Shown: piece by piece, positions 28,475 to 37,077 of the stretch
Layout: each line of letters opens with the position of its first letter
Position numbering within the stretch: the stretch's first letter is position 1
NCBI GenBank assembly: GCA_017463255.1
Contig: JAFTPP010000034.1
Coordinates: 124,001-188,000, forward strand
From: Lachnospiraceae bacterium
GTDB taxonomy: Bacteria; Bacillota; Clostridia; Lachnospirales; Lachnospiraceae
Reading direction: 5' to 3'
Length of the DNA: 64,000 nucleotides
Position numbers and translations under genes: made by a program
Notes under the pieces: model-generated
What the model saw: only the letters and a program-made list of their open reading frames with translations
The model's database searches: none
Told to the model about the DNA's origin: nothing

Positions 28475-29359
28475 ATGGCAACTCCAAGAGGATTAGGAAA
28501 AGGACTTGATTCGTTAATTCCCAGTTCAAAACCTGCTGCCAAGGAAAAAGCAGTATCAGTTGAAAAAGAATCAAAAACAGGGAATGCAGAAACAATTGTA
28601 AAGATTACAAAGATTGAGCCTAATAGAGAACAGCCACGTAAGAATTTTGATGAAGATGCTCTCTTAGAATTATCTGAGTCTATTAAGCAGTTTGGTTTAT
28701 TACAGCCAATTCTTGTACAGGACCGTAAAGATCATTATGAGATTATTGCAGGTGAAAGAAGATGGAGAGCTGCTAAGCTTGCCGGCTTAAAGGAAGTTCC
28801 GGTTATTATCCGTAACTATACGGAACAGGAAATTGTTGAAATCGCTTTAATTGAAAATATTCAACGTGAAGACTTAAACCCGATTGAAGAAGCATTAGCA
28901 TATAAGAGATTATTAGATGAGTTTAATTTAAAACAGGATGAAGTAGCAGAAAGAGTTTCAAAGAGCAGAACTGCTGTTACAAACTCTATCCGTCTTTTAA
29001 AACTCTGTGATGAAGTGCAACAGATGGTTGTTAATGATATGATTTCAACCGGACATGCCCGCGCAATCATTTCAGTAGAAGATCCGGAAAAGCAGTATCT
29101 GTTAGCACAGAGAATCTTTGATGAAAAACTCAGCGTACGAGAAGTTGAAAAATTAATCAAAGATATGAATAAGCCTGCGAAAGTAAAAAAAGTTACAGAT
29201 GAAACACTCAACTTGATTTATCAGGAATTAGAAGAAAACCTGAAACAGAAATTAAGTACAAAAGTATCTGTAGTATCCAAAGGTAGTGGAACAGGAAAGA
29301 TTGAGATTGAATTTTATTCAAATGAAGATTTAGAGAGAATTGTCGAAGCAATTCATTAA
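28475..29359 (+). CDS. parB: Chromosome partitioning protein ParB (Spo0J)
   Basis: 294 residues. Conserved N-terminal CTPase/clamp motifs are EPNREQPRKNF, LLQPILV and GERRWRAAKLAGL. The central helix-turn-helix reads LKQDEVAERVSKSRTAVTNSIRLLKL and binds parS. The C-terminal dimerisation region follows. ParB loads at parS, spreads and recruits SMC at the origin. AGGGAGGG lies upstream of the ATG. It is encoded about 11 kb from the DnaA-box cluster, next to its own sites. Confidence 0.96.
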   Translation: MATPRGLGKGLDSLIPSSKPAAKEKAVSVEKESKTGNAETIVKITKIEPNREQPRKNFDEDALLELSESIKQFGLLQPILVQDRKDHYEIIAGERRWRAAKLAGLKEVPVIIRNYTEQEIVEIALIENIQREDLNPIEEALAYKRLLDEFNLKQDEVAERVSKSRTAVTNSIRLLKLCDEVQQMVVNDMISTGHARAIISVEDPEKQYLLAQRIFDEKLSVREVEKLIKDMNKPAKVKKVTDETLNLIYQELEENLKQKLSTKVSVVSKGSGTGKIEIEFYSNEDLERIVEAIH

Positions 29360-29374
29360 TCAGGAGGAAATAAG

Positions 29375-29893
29375 ATGTCCAGTAAGATACTTGAAAGTAT
29401 GGGCTTGGGCAATCTTGATATAGCATATATATTTATTGGAATGTTGGCAATCATGTTAATTATGCTGACACTAATAATTATTCTTGTAGTTAAGACGTCA
29501 AAATTATCGAAACGCTACAACAGATTTATGCAGGGTAAAGATTGCAAGAGTCTGGAAAAAGAATTAACAAAGATTTTTGAAGATAATAGATTTCTGAGAG
29601 GAGTTACAGACCAGAACAGTAAAGATATCAGAAAAATCTATAAAAATCTTGAAGTAACATACCAAAAGGTTGGATTAAATAAGTATGATGCATTTAAAGA
29701 GATGGGTGGTAAGTTAAGCTACAGCCTTGCTCTTTTAAATGGTAATAATGATGGTTTTATTTTAAACTCTGTTCATAGTAGTGAAGGTTGTTATGCCTAT
29801 ACGAAAGAGATAAAGAACGGAAAATGCAGTTTGGAACTGGGTGCTGAAGAGAAGAAAGCATTAGATATGGCACTGGGTACAATTGGAGAATAA
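29375..29893 (+). CDS. DUF4446-family membrane protein
   Basis: 172 residues. One N-terminal membrane helix (YIFIGMLAIMLIMLTLIIILVV, about residues 18-40), then a coiled segment with RYNRFMQGKDCKSLE, and a soluble C-terminal domain with YDAFKEMGGKLSYSLALL and LLNGNNDGFILNSV, features I associate with DUF4446. Members are common next to parB in clostridia. Function is unknown. AGGAGG precedes the ATG at 29375. Confidence 0.8.
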   Translation: MSSKILESMGLGNLDIAYIFIGMLAIMLIMLTLIIILVVKTSKLSKRYNRFMQGKDCKSLEKELTKIFEDNRFLRGVTDQNSKDIRKIYKNLEVTYQKVGLNKYDAFKEMGGKLSYSLALLNGNNDGFILNSVHSSEGCYAYTKEIKNGKCSLELGAEEKKALDMALGTIGE

Positions 29894-29906
29894 GGAGCGA
29901 AATAAA

Positions 29907-30962
29907 TTGAAGCTTTATAAAACAGATGAGATTGATCGCGAATACGTGCTTGCCAGAGATGTTGTGAGCAGCAATTATCAGGTATTATTGTCAAGCGGTA
30001 CAATATTAAAAAAAGACTATCTTGAAAAATTAATTGAATTAGGTATCAAAGAAGTATACGTTAGGGATATTGTGGAAGTAAGCACAGAGAAGATGCTGTT
30101 ATTAAAGGAAGAAATCGGAGAAAACTTCCGTAATAGCGTTAAATCTGTTATGGAAAGACACATTTATCATAACTCTAATGAACTGAAGGAATTAACGGAT
30201 ACAGCGGATAAAATTATTTCCAATATTCTTGAAGAGGATGAAGTAGTCCAGAAAGTGTATGATATTAAAGAGCGTAATGCAGATATTTATGAGCATTCTA
30301 TCAGTTTATGTTCATTGGCAACTCTTACTGCTTTAAAATATGGACTTGATGATGAGGCAGTACATGATATCGGTGTAGCTTGTCTTTTACATGATTTAGG
30401 ATTAAGATATCTTACGATTCCGTATGAAAACAGAAATTTGCAGGAATTAAACGAGATTGAATTCATTGAATATAAAAAGCATCCGGTATATGCTTATAGT
30501 TCATTAAAGAATGAGACATGGATATCGGAAAGAAGTAAAAATATTATTTTAATGCATCATGAACATATAGATGGTTCCGGATATCCGTTAAAAGCTACGA
30601 ATATACCTGTTGAAGTAAATATTGTCTCGGTATGTGATGTATTTGATGAGATGATTTGTGGTATCGGATGTCTTAGGACAAAAGTATATGAAGCGATTGA
30701 ATACCTGAAGATTTTTAAGGGAATATATTATAATTCAGATGTTGTTGATTTATTTTTACGATTTACTGCGGTATATCCTGTGGGAACCCATGTAGAACTA
30801 AATGATGGAAGAACAGGTATTGTAGCCCGTCAGAATGCCGGTTTCCCGGAAAGACCGGTAATCAGAATGATAGAAGATAAAGACGGTAATTCAATAAATG
30901 AACAGACATTGGTTGATTTACTTAATGAGCATAGTGTATTTATTAAGGAAGTTATTTATTAG
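29907..30962 (+). CDS. HD-GYP domain protein, probable c-di-GMP phosphodiesterase
   Basis: 351 residues. The N-terminal 60 residues include VLARDVVSSNYQVLLSSGTIL and GIKEVYVRD, a small domain often found in front of HD-GYP domains. The HD pair is in LLHDLGLRYL and the GYP part is MHHEHIDGSGYPLKATNIP, then VCDVFDEM. Metal-binding H and D residues are kept. It likely hydrolyses c-di-GMP to GMP. The start is a TTG at 29907, 9 bases after AGGAG; an earlier TTG at 29883 lies inside the previous gene. Confidence 0.85.
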   Translation: MKLYKTDEIDREYVLARDVVSSNYQVLLSSGTILKKDYLEKLIELGIKEVYVRDIVEVSTEKMLLLKEEIGENFRNSVKSVMERHIYHNSNELKELTDTADKIISNILEEDEVVQKVYDIKERNADIYEHSISLCSLATLTALKYGLDDEAVHDIGVACLLHDLGLRYLTIPYENRNLQELNEIEFIEYKKHPVYAYSSLKNETWISERSKNIILMHHEHIDGSGYPLKATNIPVEVNIVSVCDVFDEMICGIGCLRTKVYEAIEYLKIFKGIYYNSDVVDLFLRFTAVYPVGTHVELNDGRTGIVARQNAGFPERPVIRMIEDKDGNSINEQTLVDLLNEHSVFIKEVIY

Positions 30963-30974
30963 GAGGAACAAACT

Positions 30975-32255
30975 ATGTTAGATATTAAATTTTTAAGAGA
31001 GAATCCGGATATTGTAAAACAGAATATTAAGAACAAATTCCAGGATTCAAAATTACCGTTGGTTGACGAGGTAATTGAACTTGATGCTAAGAGCAGAAAA
31101 GCACAGCAGGAAGCAGATGCTCTTCGTGCAGATAGAAATAAGCTTTCTAAACAGATTGGCGCATTAATGGCTCAGGGTAAAAAAGAAGAAGCTGAAGCTG
31201 TAAAAGCACAGGTAGCTGCAAGTGCTGCAAGATTGGCTGAACTTGAAACAGAAGAAAAAGAGTTGGAAGAAAAGGTAACCAAGATTATGATGGTGATTCC
31301 TAATATCATTGATCCTTCTGTTCCAATCGGAAAAGATGATTCAGAAAACGTTGAGGTTACAAAATACGGCGAACCTGTAGTTCCGGATTATGAGATTCCG
31401 TATCATTCTGAAATTATGGAAAAATTCAATGGTCTTGACCTTGATAGCGCAAGAAAAGTGGCAGGTAACGGATTCTATTATCTCATGGGAGATATTGCAA
31501 GACTTCATTCTGCAGTTATTACTTATGCAAGAGATTTCATGATTAACAGAGGTTTCACATATTGCGTACCTCCTTTTATGATTCGTAGTAACGTAGTTAC
31601 AGGTGTTATGAGTTTTGCAGAAATGGACGCTATGATGTATAAAATCGAAGGGGAGGATTTGTACTTAATCGGAACCAGTGAACATTCTATGATTGGTAAG
31701 TTTATTGATACCATTATTCCGGAAGAAAAGTTACCATACACATTAACAAGCTATTCTCCTTGTTTCCGTAAGGAAAAAGGTGCACACGGACTGGAAGAAA
31801 GAGGTGTATACCGCATTCACCAGTTTGAAAAACAGGAAATGATTGTTGTATGTAAGCCGGAAGAAAGTGCTGAATGGTTTGAAAAATTATGGCAGAACAC
31901 AGTTGATTTATTCCGTTCATTAGAAATTCCTGTTCGTACTTTAGAGTGCTGTTCAGGCGACCTTGCTGACTTAAAGGTAAAATCTTATGACGTAGAAGCA
32001 TGGTCTCCGCGTCAGAAGAAATATTTTGAGGTAGGAAGCTGTTCAAATCTTGGAGATGCTCAGGCAAGAAGATTAAAAATCCGTGTCAACGGTGAAAATG
32101 GCAAGTACTTTGCGCATACATTAAATAATACAGTAGTTGCTCCACCAAGAATGTTAATTGCATTCCTTGAAAATCATTTACAGGCTGACGGAAGTGTAAC
32201 AATTCCGGAAGTATTACAGCCATATATGGGTGGACAGAAAGAATTAAAGGCATAA
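30975..32255 (+). CDS. serS: Seryl-tRNA synthetase
   Basis: 426 residues, class II synthetase. The N-terminal helical arm is a coiled coil at about 30-110 (KSRKAQQEADALRADRN...). Motif 2 region is FRKEKGAHGLEERGVYRIHQF and motif 3 region contains NGKYFAHTLNNTVVAPPRMLIAFLEN, with GSCSNLGDAQARRL between. It charges tRNA-Ser. AGGAGG precedes the ATG. No T-box leader is present: only 12 bases separate it from the HD-GYP gene. Confidence 0.96.
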   Translation: MLDIKFLRENPDIVKQNIKNKFQDSKLPLVDEVIELDAKSRKAQQEADALRADRNKLSKQIGALMAQGKKEEAEAVKAQVAASAARLAELETEEKELEEKVTKIMMVIPNIIDPSVPIGKDDSENVEVTKYGEPVVPDYEIPYHSEIMEKFNGLDLDSARKVAGNGFYYLMGDIARLHSAVITYARDFMINRGFTYCVPPFMIRSNVVTGVMSFAEMDAMMYKIEGEDLYLIGTSEHSMIGKFIDTIIPEEKLPYTLTSYSPCFRKEKGAHGLEERGVYRIHQFEKQEMIVVCKPEESAEWFEKLWQNTVDLFRSLEIPVRTLECCSGDLADLKVKSYDVEAWSPRQKKYFEVGSCSNLGDAQARRLKIRVNGENGKYFAHTLNNTVVAPPRMLIAFLENHLQADGSVTIPEVLQPYMGGQKELKA

Positions 32256-32273
32256 TATTTTAGGAGGCCCATT

Positions 32274-33161
32274 TTGCATAAGTTTTTAAGAGCCATCGGA
32301 TTTAGTGGGATAAAGACTAACAAAGAACTGAATAAATTGCTGAATCTGACCACTTCTTTAGCGGACACAAAAATGTATGCAGAAAACGGAGAGGATATTG
32401 TAGCTGCAGAATACTATAAGGAATTCGGTGAAAATATGGGACTCATTGTACGTGGTGAGTATGATGAAAACAATGATTTTCAATCATCCTATTATTTCCC
32501 GGTTCTTAAAGGATACGGAATTACTTCAACAGAAGATATTTCCATAGAACGTCAGGCGGAGAAAGAAGCTTATGCCGGAGTTTGTGATGATGTAAAGGTA
32601 GGAGTCACTTTAATTTTTTACCTTCAAAACATGATTCCGTATATTAAGTATAAAAACACCAATATGCTTCCAATCCGGGGAACCACTTTAACCTTATCTG
32701 CATTGGCAAGCCAGGGAACCATCATGATGCCCATTGTAAAAAATGAAAGTGATGTGGCGCGAGGAAAACAGGTGGCGTCTAACAGGAACAGGCTGATAGC
32801 ACAAGCAAGAAGCGGCGATGAAAGCGCAATGGAAAGTCTTACTTTAGAGGATATGGATACTTATACTCATATCTCTAAAAAATTAAGGACGGAAGATGTA
32901 TTTACCATAGTTGATACATTTTTTATGCCCTATGGAGTTGAGTGTGATCAGTATTCCATTATGGGTGAGATTCAGGCAGTACGAACGGTGATTAATCCAT
33001 ATACGGAGGAAAAAGTATATCAGATGACACTCCTTTGTAATGAATTGCAATTTGATATTTGTATTAATGCAGAAGACCTCTTGGGTGAACCCATGGAAGG
33101 CAGACGCTTTAAGGGTCTTGTGTGGATGCAGGGATATATTAATTATCCTGATTTAGTATAG
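32274..33161 (+). CDS. DUF3881-family protein
   Basis: 295 residues, no signal peptide or membrane helix. The opening HKFLRAIGFS followed by YYKEFGENMGLIVRGEYDEN matches what I recall as DUF3881, found mainly in Lachnospiraceae. It starts at a TTG at 32274, 6 bases after AGGAGG. Function unknown. It follows serS by 18 bases and probably shares its transcript. A tRNA gene lies just downstream. Confidence 0.7.
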   Translation: MHKFLRAIGFSGIKTNKELNKLLNLTTSLADTKMYAENGEDIVAAEYYKEFGENMGLIVRGEYDENNDFQSSYYFPVLKGYGITSTEDISIERQAEKEAYAGVCDDVKVGVTLIFYLQNMIPYIKYKNTNMLPIRGTTLTLSALASQGTIMMPIVKNESDVARGKQVASNRNRLIAQARSGDESAMESLTLEDMDTYTHISKKLRTEDVFTIVDTFFMPYGVECDQYSIMGEIQAVRTVINPYTEEKVYQMTLLCNELQFDICINAEDLLGEPMEGRRFKGLVWMQGYINYPDLV

Positions 33162-33169
33162 TGAAAAAC

Positions 33170-33200
33170 CGCTGCTTCTGATATAATGATGGAAGCAGCG
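33170..33200. other. Hairpin overlapping the tRNA promoter -10
   Basis: CGCTGCTTC / GAAGCAGCG, 9-bp perfect stem with a 13-base loop that contains TATAAT at 33182-33187. It begins 9 bases past the DUF3881 stop. No T-run follows, so it is not a typical terminator. Confidence 0.5.
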
Positions 33201-33207
33201 ATGCCAG

Positions 33208-33279
33208 GCTCCTATAGTTAAATGGATATAACATGCCCCTCCTAAGGGCAAGTTGCAGGTTCGATTCCTGCTGGGAGCA
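33208..33279 (+). tRNA. tRNA-Arg (anticodon CCT)
   Basis: Cloverleaf folds by eye. Acceptor GCTCCTA / TGGGAGC, D-stem GTTA / TAAC, anticodon stem TGCCC / GGGCA with loop CTCCTAA (anticodon CCT, reading AGG), T-stem GCAGG / CCTGC with TTCGATT loop, discriminator A. CCA is not encoded. A -10 TATAAT lies at 33182-33187. Confidence 0.93.
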
Positions 33280-33286
33280 TAACAAG

Positions 33287-33318
33287 AAGACTTCTGTAAA
33301 ATTGCAGAAGTCTTTTTT
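33287..33318 (+). terminator. Terminator after tRNA-Arg
   Basis: AAGACTTCTG / CAGAAGTCTT 10-bp stem, 8-base loop, followed by TTTTTT. Confidence 0.92.
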
Positions 33319-33438
33319 GTGCAAAATTACTTATTTTTTGACGCTTGTTGACTTGTTTTAAGGAATATTGTACAATGGTGAAGAGTAGGGGAACATAAAG
33401 GGGAGTATTTAATAGGATAGTAAGTGGAGTACGGTAAT

Positions 33439-35106
33439 ATGGGTAATAATATGGAATATGACAAGTCAGAATTGGATAGCCGTTTGTTTGACGGATTTGC
33501 AGATACTTCCCGTCGCAGATATATGTTTTTATGCAATATGCGGACCAATGTTTCCAGATGGTCTAAAAATGCAGTAGAGCATTTTGATTTACCCGGTGAG
33601 TATATGCTTCACGCCGGTACTATTTGGGGTGAATTGATTCATCCGGATGACAGGGATATTTATTCCGAAGCTGTTGATGATGTATTTAATGGAATCAAAA
33701 CACGTTTTGACCTAGATTATAGGGTAAAAAACCGGGAAGGCGAGTATGTAGCATGTACCGGTAGAGGTCATGTGTTAAAAGGTGAGAACGGGTCTCCGGA
33801 TTTGTTCTTAGGAACCATTGTGAATCATAGTATTATGGACAATATCGATTCCACCACAAACTGCTATAACATTTATGAGTTCTGGCAATATATGAAGAAG
33901 TTGAGAATATCTGATACCTATGCCTATGTTATGTTAGTATGTATCAATAATTTTTCTGAGATTAATGCTACCTATGGCTATTATTTTGGTAATAAGGTAT
34001 TACGTGAGTTCGCTTCTACCATTCGCGCGGTTATTAAGGGAAAAGGAACCTTATTTAGAATGGATGGGGTACAGTTTGCCTGTTGTTTTAAAGCTTCAGA
34101 TGAAGTGGACTTAGATGAAATCTATAGCCAGATTCAGTACGAAGCACGCAACCATATGTTTATAGATAATGAACGGATGTCTGTTAGTATTTCAGGTGGG
34201 GTTGTTTTTTATAACGAAAATTATGATGAATACTCTATTCAGACCAGTGCCAGATATGCCATGGGTGAATCAAAACACAAGTATCATGGTGAGTTAGTAT
34301 ACTTTGATAATACCTTGTTAAAAGGAAATAAGGAAAACCTGGAAATTATGAGTGCAATACGTAACAGCATTGCGGATAATTTTGACGGATTCTATCTTTG
34401 TTTCCAGCCCATTGTAGATTCAAAGGAAGAAAGACTGATTGGTGCGGAAGCTTTGCTTAGATGGAAAAAAGAACCATTTGGGGAAGTGCCCCCGGGAGTT
34501 TTCTTACCGTGGCTTGAAAATGATCCTTGTTTTTGGGAATTAGGAAACTGGATTTTAAAACAGGCACTTACAGAGATGAAACCGATTCTTGATTTGTATC
34601 CGGATTTTCTGTTAAATGTTAATCTTGCATATCCACAGATGTCCCATGTGAAGTTTAGGGACACGGTACTTGAGATTATTGAAGAAACAGGATATCCCCA
34701 TGCACATTTGTGTTTGGAATTAACGGAGCGTTGTCATCAGTTAGAGCATGAATTTTTGTTGGATACAGTTGAGTTTTTAAAATCCTATGGAATCAAAATT
34801 GCAGTGGACGATTTTGGAACAGGTTTTTCATCTTTGAACCTGTTAAGTGAGCTACCGGTAGATATTTTAAAAATTGACCGTGTGTTTACCAAAGATATAG
34901 AAACGAACCTGGCAAGTCAGGCAATAGTGGAAGCATTATCCGTATGCGCTAAGAAATTGTATGTCCATGTGTGTATGGAAGGACTGGAAAACCGCCAGAT
35001 GATTGATTTTGTAAAGCAGTATGAGATATACAGTTATCAGGGATTCCATTATTCAAGACCGATTCCAAGTGATAAATTCTTTGAAAAGTATGGAAAAATA
35101 GAATAA
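33439..35106 (+). CDS. PAS - degenerate GGDEF - EAL protein, probable c-di-GMP phosphodiesterase
   Basis: 555 residues, cytoplasmic. Residues 25-130 form a PAS-like sensor (IHPDDRDIYSEAVDD, YRVKNREGEYV). Residues 145-295 are GGDEF-like, but the signature is DGVQF instead of GG[DE]EF, so cyclase activity is unlikely. Residues 310-555 are EAL: AEALLRW, NVNLAYPQM, LELTER, DDFGTGFSSL, ILKIDR, MEGLEN and a Gln in SYQGFHYSRPI, so metal and catalytic residues look intact. The ATG at 33439 follows GGAG at 9 bases; an in-frame GTG at 33424 is an alternative. Its own terminator follows. Confidence 0.88.
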   Translation: MGNNMEYDKSELDSRLFDGFADTSRRRYMFLCNMRTNVSRWSKNAVEHFDLPGEYMLHAGTIWGELIHPDDRDIYSEAVDDVFNGIKTRFDLDYRVKNREGEYVACTGRGHVLKGENGSPDLFLGTIVNHSIMDNIDSTTNCYNIYEFWQYMKKLRISDTYAYVMLVCINNFSEINATYGYYFGNKVLREFASTIRAVIKGKGTLFRMDGVQFACCFKASDEVDLDEIYSQIQYEARNHMFIDNERMSVSISGGVVFYNENYDEYSIQTSARYAMGESKHKYHGELVYFDNTLLKGNKENLEIMSAIRNSIADNFDGFYLCFQPIVDSKEERLIGAEALLRWKKEPFGEVPPGVFLPWLENDPCFWELGNWILKQALTEMKPILDLYPDFLLNVNLAYPQMSHVKFRDTVLEIIEETGYPHAHLCLELTERCHQLEHEFLLDTVEFLKSYGIKIAVDDFGTGFSSLNLLSELPVDILKIDRVFTKDIETNLASQAIVEALSVCAKKLYVHVCMEGLENRQMIDFVKQYEIYSYQGFHYSRPIPSDKFFEKYGKIE

Positions 35107-35112
35107 TCAAGG

Positions 35113-35150
35113 CTGTGATAGTAGTTTGCGCTATTATCACAGTTTTTTTT
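35113..35150 (+). terminator. Terminator after the EAL gene
   Basis: CTGTGATAGTAG / CTATTATCACAG 12-bp stem with one G-T pair, 6-base loop, followed by eight T. TATAAT at 35155-35160, just beyond, is the -10 for the exonuclease gene. Confidence 0.92.
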
Positions 35151-35194
35151 ATGATATAATGGTAACGATAAATAAAAAACACAGAGGGCATATC

Positions 35195-36166
35195 ATGGAT
35201 TATATCGTACTTGATTTAGAATGGAATCAAGCGGTAGATGGTAAAGAAGGGGAAAATGAAAAAATCCCTTTTGAAATCATTGAGATTGGCGCGATAAAAC
35301 TGAATAGTGATTTTGAAGAGGTTTCGCGGTTTTCTCAGGTGATTAAGCCGGAAGTATATCCTAAGATGCATCACGTTATGAAGCAGTTAGTTCATATTGA
35401 CAAGGATGAGCTGATGCAAGGGAAGCCTTTTCGGGATGTGGCAGCTTCTTTTATAGAATGGTGCGGCAACGACTACATCTTTTGTACCTGGGGGCAGCTT
35501 GATTTAATGGAATTTCAGCGTAACATGGAATACTATGAAATGCCGCCTTTATGTGCCGGTCCTCTTCGGTTTTATGATGTTCAGAAATTATTCAGTCTGG
35601 CTTATGATGACGGAAAGTCAAGGTTTGCATTGGAAACAGCAGTTGACCACCTTAAAGTGGAAAAAGATGCCGATTTTCACAGAGCCTTCAGTGACGCATA
35701 TTATACAGCCCAAATCTTTAGCTTGCTAAGAAAGCCGGAGATTATGGAAAGGGTATCATTTGATTTGTATCATTTGCCTAAATCCCGGAAGGATGAGGTG
35801 TATATTGTCTTTTCCGATTATGCCAAGTTTATATCCAGAGAATTTGCTGATAAGGCGGAGGCTATGGAGGATAAACAGGTATCATCCATGAAGTGCTATT
35901 TATGCAATAAAAATATCCGCCGCAAGATAAAATGGTTTACTCCTAACGGAAAGCATTATTATGGAGTGGCTGCTTGCGACGTTCATGGTCTTATCAAATA
36001 TAAGATACGTATGAAGAAGTCAAGGGAAGAAAAGGTATATGTAATCAAGACTTCCAAGCAGACGGATGAGGATGGTTTGTTAAGGGTAAAAGAGAAAAAA
36101 GAAAAAGCCAGAATTTTAAGACAGCAAAAAAGACATATGAAGGCTGATAAGTCAAAACAAATATAG
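35195..36166 (+). CDS. DEDDh-type 3'-5' exonuclease
   Basis: 323 residues. Exonuclease fold at residues 1-185 with motif I DLEWNQ, EIIEIGAIKL, motif II near CTWGQLDLMEF, and motif III HRAFSDAYYTAQIF with the His of the DEDDh class. The C-terminal 130 residues include two Cys pairs (CYLCNKN and ACDVHG) that may bind zinc, then a very basic tail. The start at 35195 (MDYIVLDLEW) follows GAGGG. It most resembles KapD/Eri1-type nucleases; nucleic acid substrate unknown. Confidence 0.82.
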   Translation: MDYIVLDLEWNQAVDGKEGENEKIPFEIIEIGAIKLNSDFEEVSRFSQVIKPEVYPKMHHVMKQLVHIDKDELMQGKPFRDVAASFIEWCGNDYIFCTWGQLDLMEFQRNMEYYEMPPLCAGPLRFYDVQKLFSLAYDDGKSRFALETAVDHLKVEKDADFHRAFSDAYYTAQIFSLLRKPEIMERVSFDLYHLPKSRKDEVYIVFSDYAKFISREFADKAEAMEDKQVSSMKCYLCNKNIRRKIKWFTPNGKHYYGVAACDVHGLIKYKIRMKKSREEKVYVIKTSKQTDEDGLLRVKEKKEKARILRQQKRHMKADKSKQI

Positions 36167-36176
36167 GCATAAAAAG

Positions 36177-36208
36177 GGGTTGGGATTACATTCCCAACCC
36201 TATCTTTT
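36177..36208 (+). terminator. Terminator shared with the psd 3' end
   Basis: GGGTTGGGA / TCCCAACCC 9-bp stem, 6-base loop, followed by TATCTTTT. The hairpin overlaps the last codons of the convergent psd gene. Confidence 0.75.
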
Positions 36209-37049
36209 CGCCATATTTTACTACGGTTTCAATATCATTTTTTGTGTTTTCAATAATATCAGAATCAATGATGGCACGGTCTTTTTCTAAGCAAAGAATT
36301 ACGGTAGAGCCACCAAATTCGAAGCGTCCTTTTTCCTGACCTCTGAATACAGAAGCTTCCTCATCATAATTAACAATTCTTCCAACCATTGTGGCACCAA
36401 CTTCCATAATAAGCACATCACCAAAGTTCTGGCTGTGTAAAATGGAATACTCTCTGGTATTTTCTTTATAAATTGGGTATAAGTCATTGGCAACCGGGTT
36501 AACAGTGTGGAAAACTCCTTTAATTCGGCGGTTTTTCGTTTTAGTGCCATTGTCCATATAGTGAAATCTGTGATAATCTCCTACGGTAAGACGGAACAAC
36601 AGGAAAGTACCGCCTTCATATTTTTTTGCAAGCTTTTTGCTTTTTAATAATGAGGCAAGGGTATACTCCGTATTTTTTACTGTAAAAGTAGAATCAGATG
36701 TGATGGGGTATACACACAGTTTAGAGTCACAAGGCGCAATCAAATGTGTGGGTTCCATATCAACTGGGCGTTTTTCTTTTAACACCTTTCTGGTAAAGAA
36801 ATCATTAAATGAAGTATATTCTTTTGGTTCGTATTCACTCAAATCAATGTTATTTTTTTCGGCAAAGGAGTCAATTGCCATACAGGAAATCTTAGAGTCC
36901 ATAAGCCATCCCGCTACTTTACTGACAAATGGATGAATCATGATTTTTACGATTACCCTGCCAATGGGGGTTTTGTATAAAAATTCTAACATTTTGTCCT
37001 GACCGTCATCGCCGGGTACAATATTGCCGTTTCTGTCTTTCCAAATCAT
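36186..37049 (-). CDS. psd: Phosphatidylserine decarboxylase proenzyme
   Basis: 287 residues. Makes phosphatidylethanolamine from phosphatidylserine. The self-cleavage motif is FEFGGSTVILCLE: GGST in place of the common LGST, with the Ser that becomes the pyruvoyl group. DYHRFHYMDNG and NVINP-like VNPVANDLYPIY are family signatures. It is preceded on the same strand by a metallophosphoesterase (28 bases), with GAGGAG upstream of the ATG at 37049. No phosphatidylserine synthase is adjacent. Confidence 0.93.
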   Translation of the reverse strand: MIWKDRNGNIVPGDDGQDKMLEFLYKTPIGRVIVKIMIHPFVSKVAGWLMDSKISCMAIDSFAEKNNIDLSEYEPKEYTSFNDFFTRKVLKEKRPVDMEPTHLIAPCDSKLCVYPITSDSTFTVKNTEYTLASLLKSKKLAKKYEGGTFLLFRLTVGDYHRFHYMDNGTKTKNRRIKGVFHTVNPVANDLYPIYKENTREYSILHSQNFGDVLIMEVGATMVGRIVNYDEEASVFRGQEKGRFEFGGSTVILCLEKDRAIIDSDIIENTKNDIETVVKYGEKIGLGM

Positions 37050-37077
37050 TACTTATCTTTCTCCTCGTTGTTTTTGA

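Noticed and set aside
30963..30974. T-box leader for serS
   Set aside because: Only 12 bases separate serS from the previous gene; no room for a T-box.
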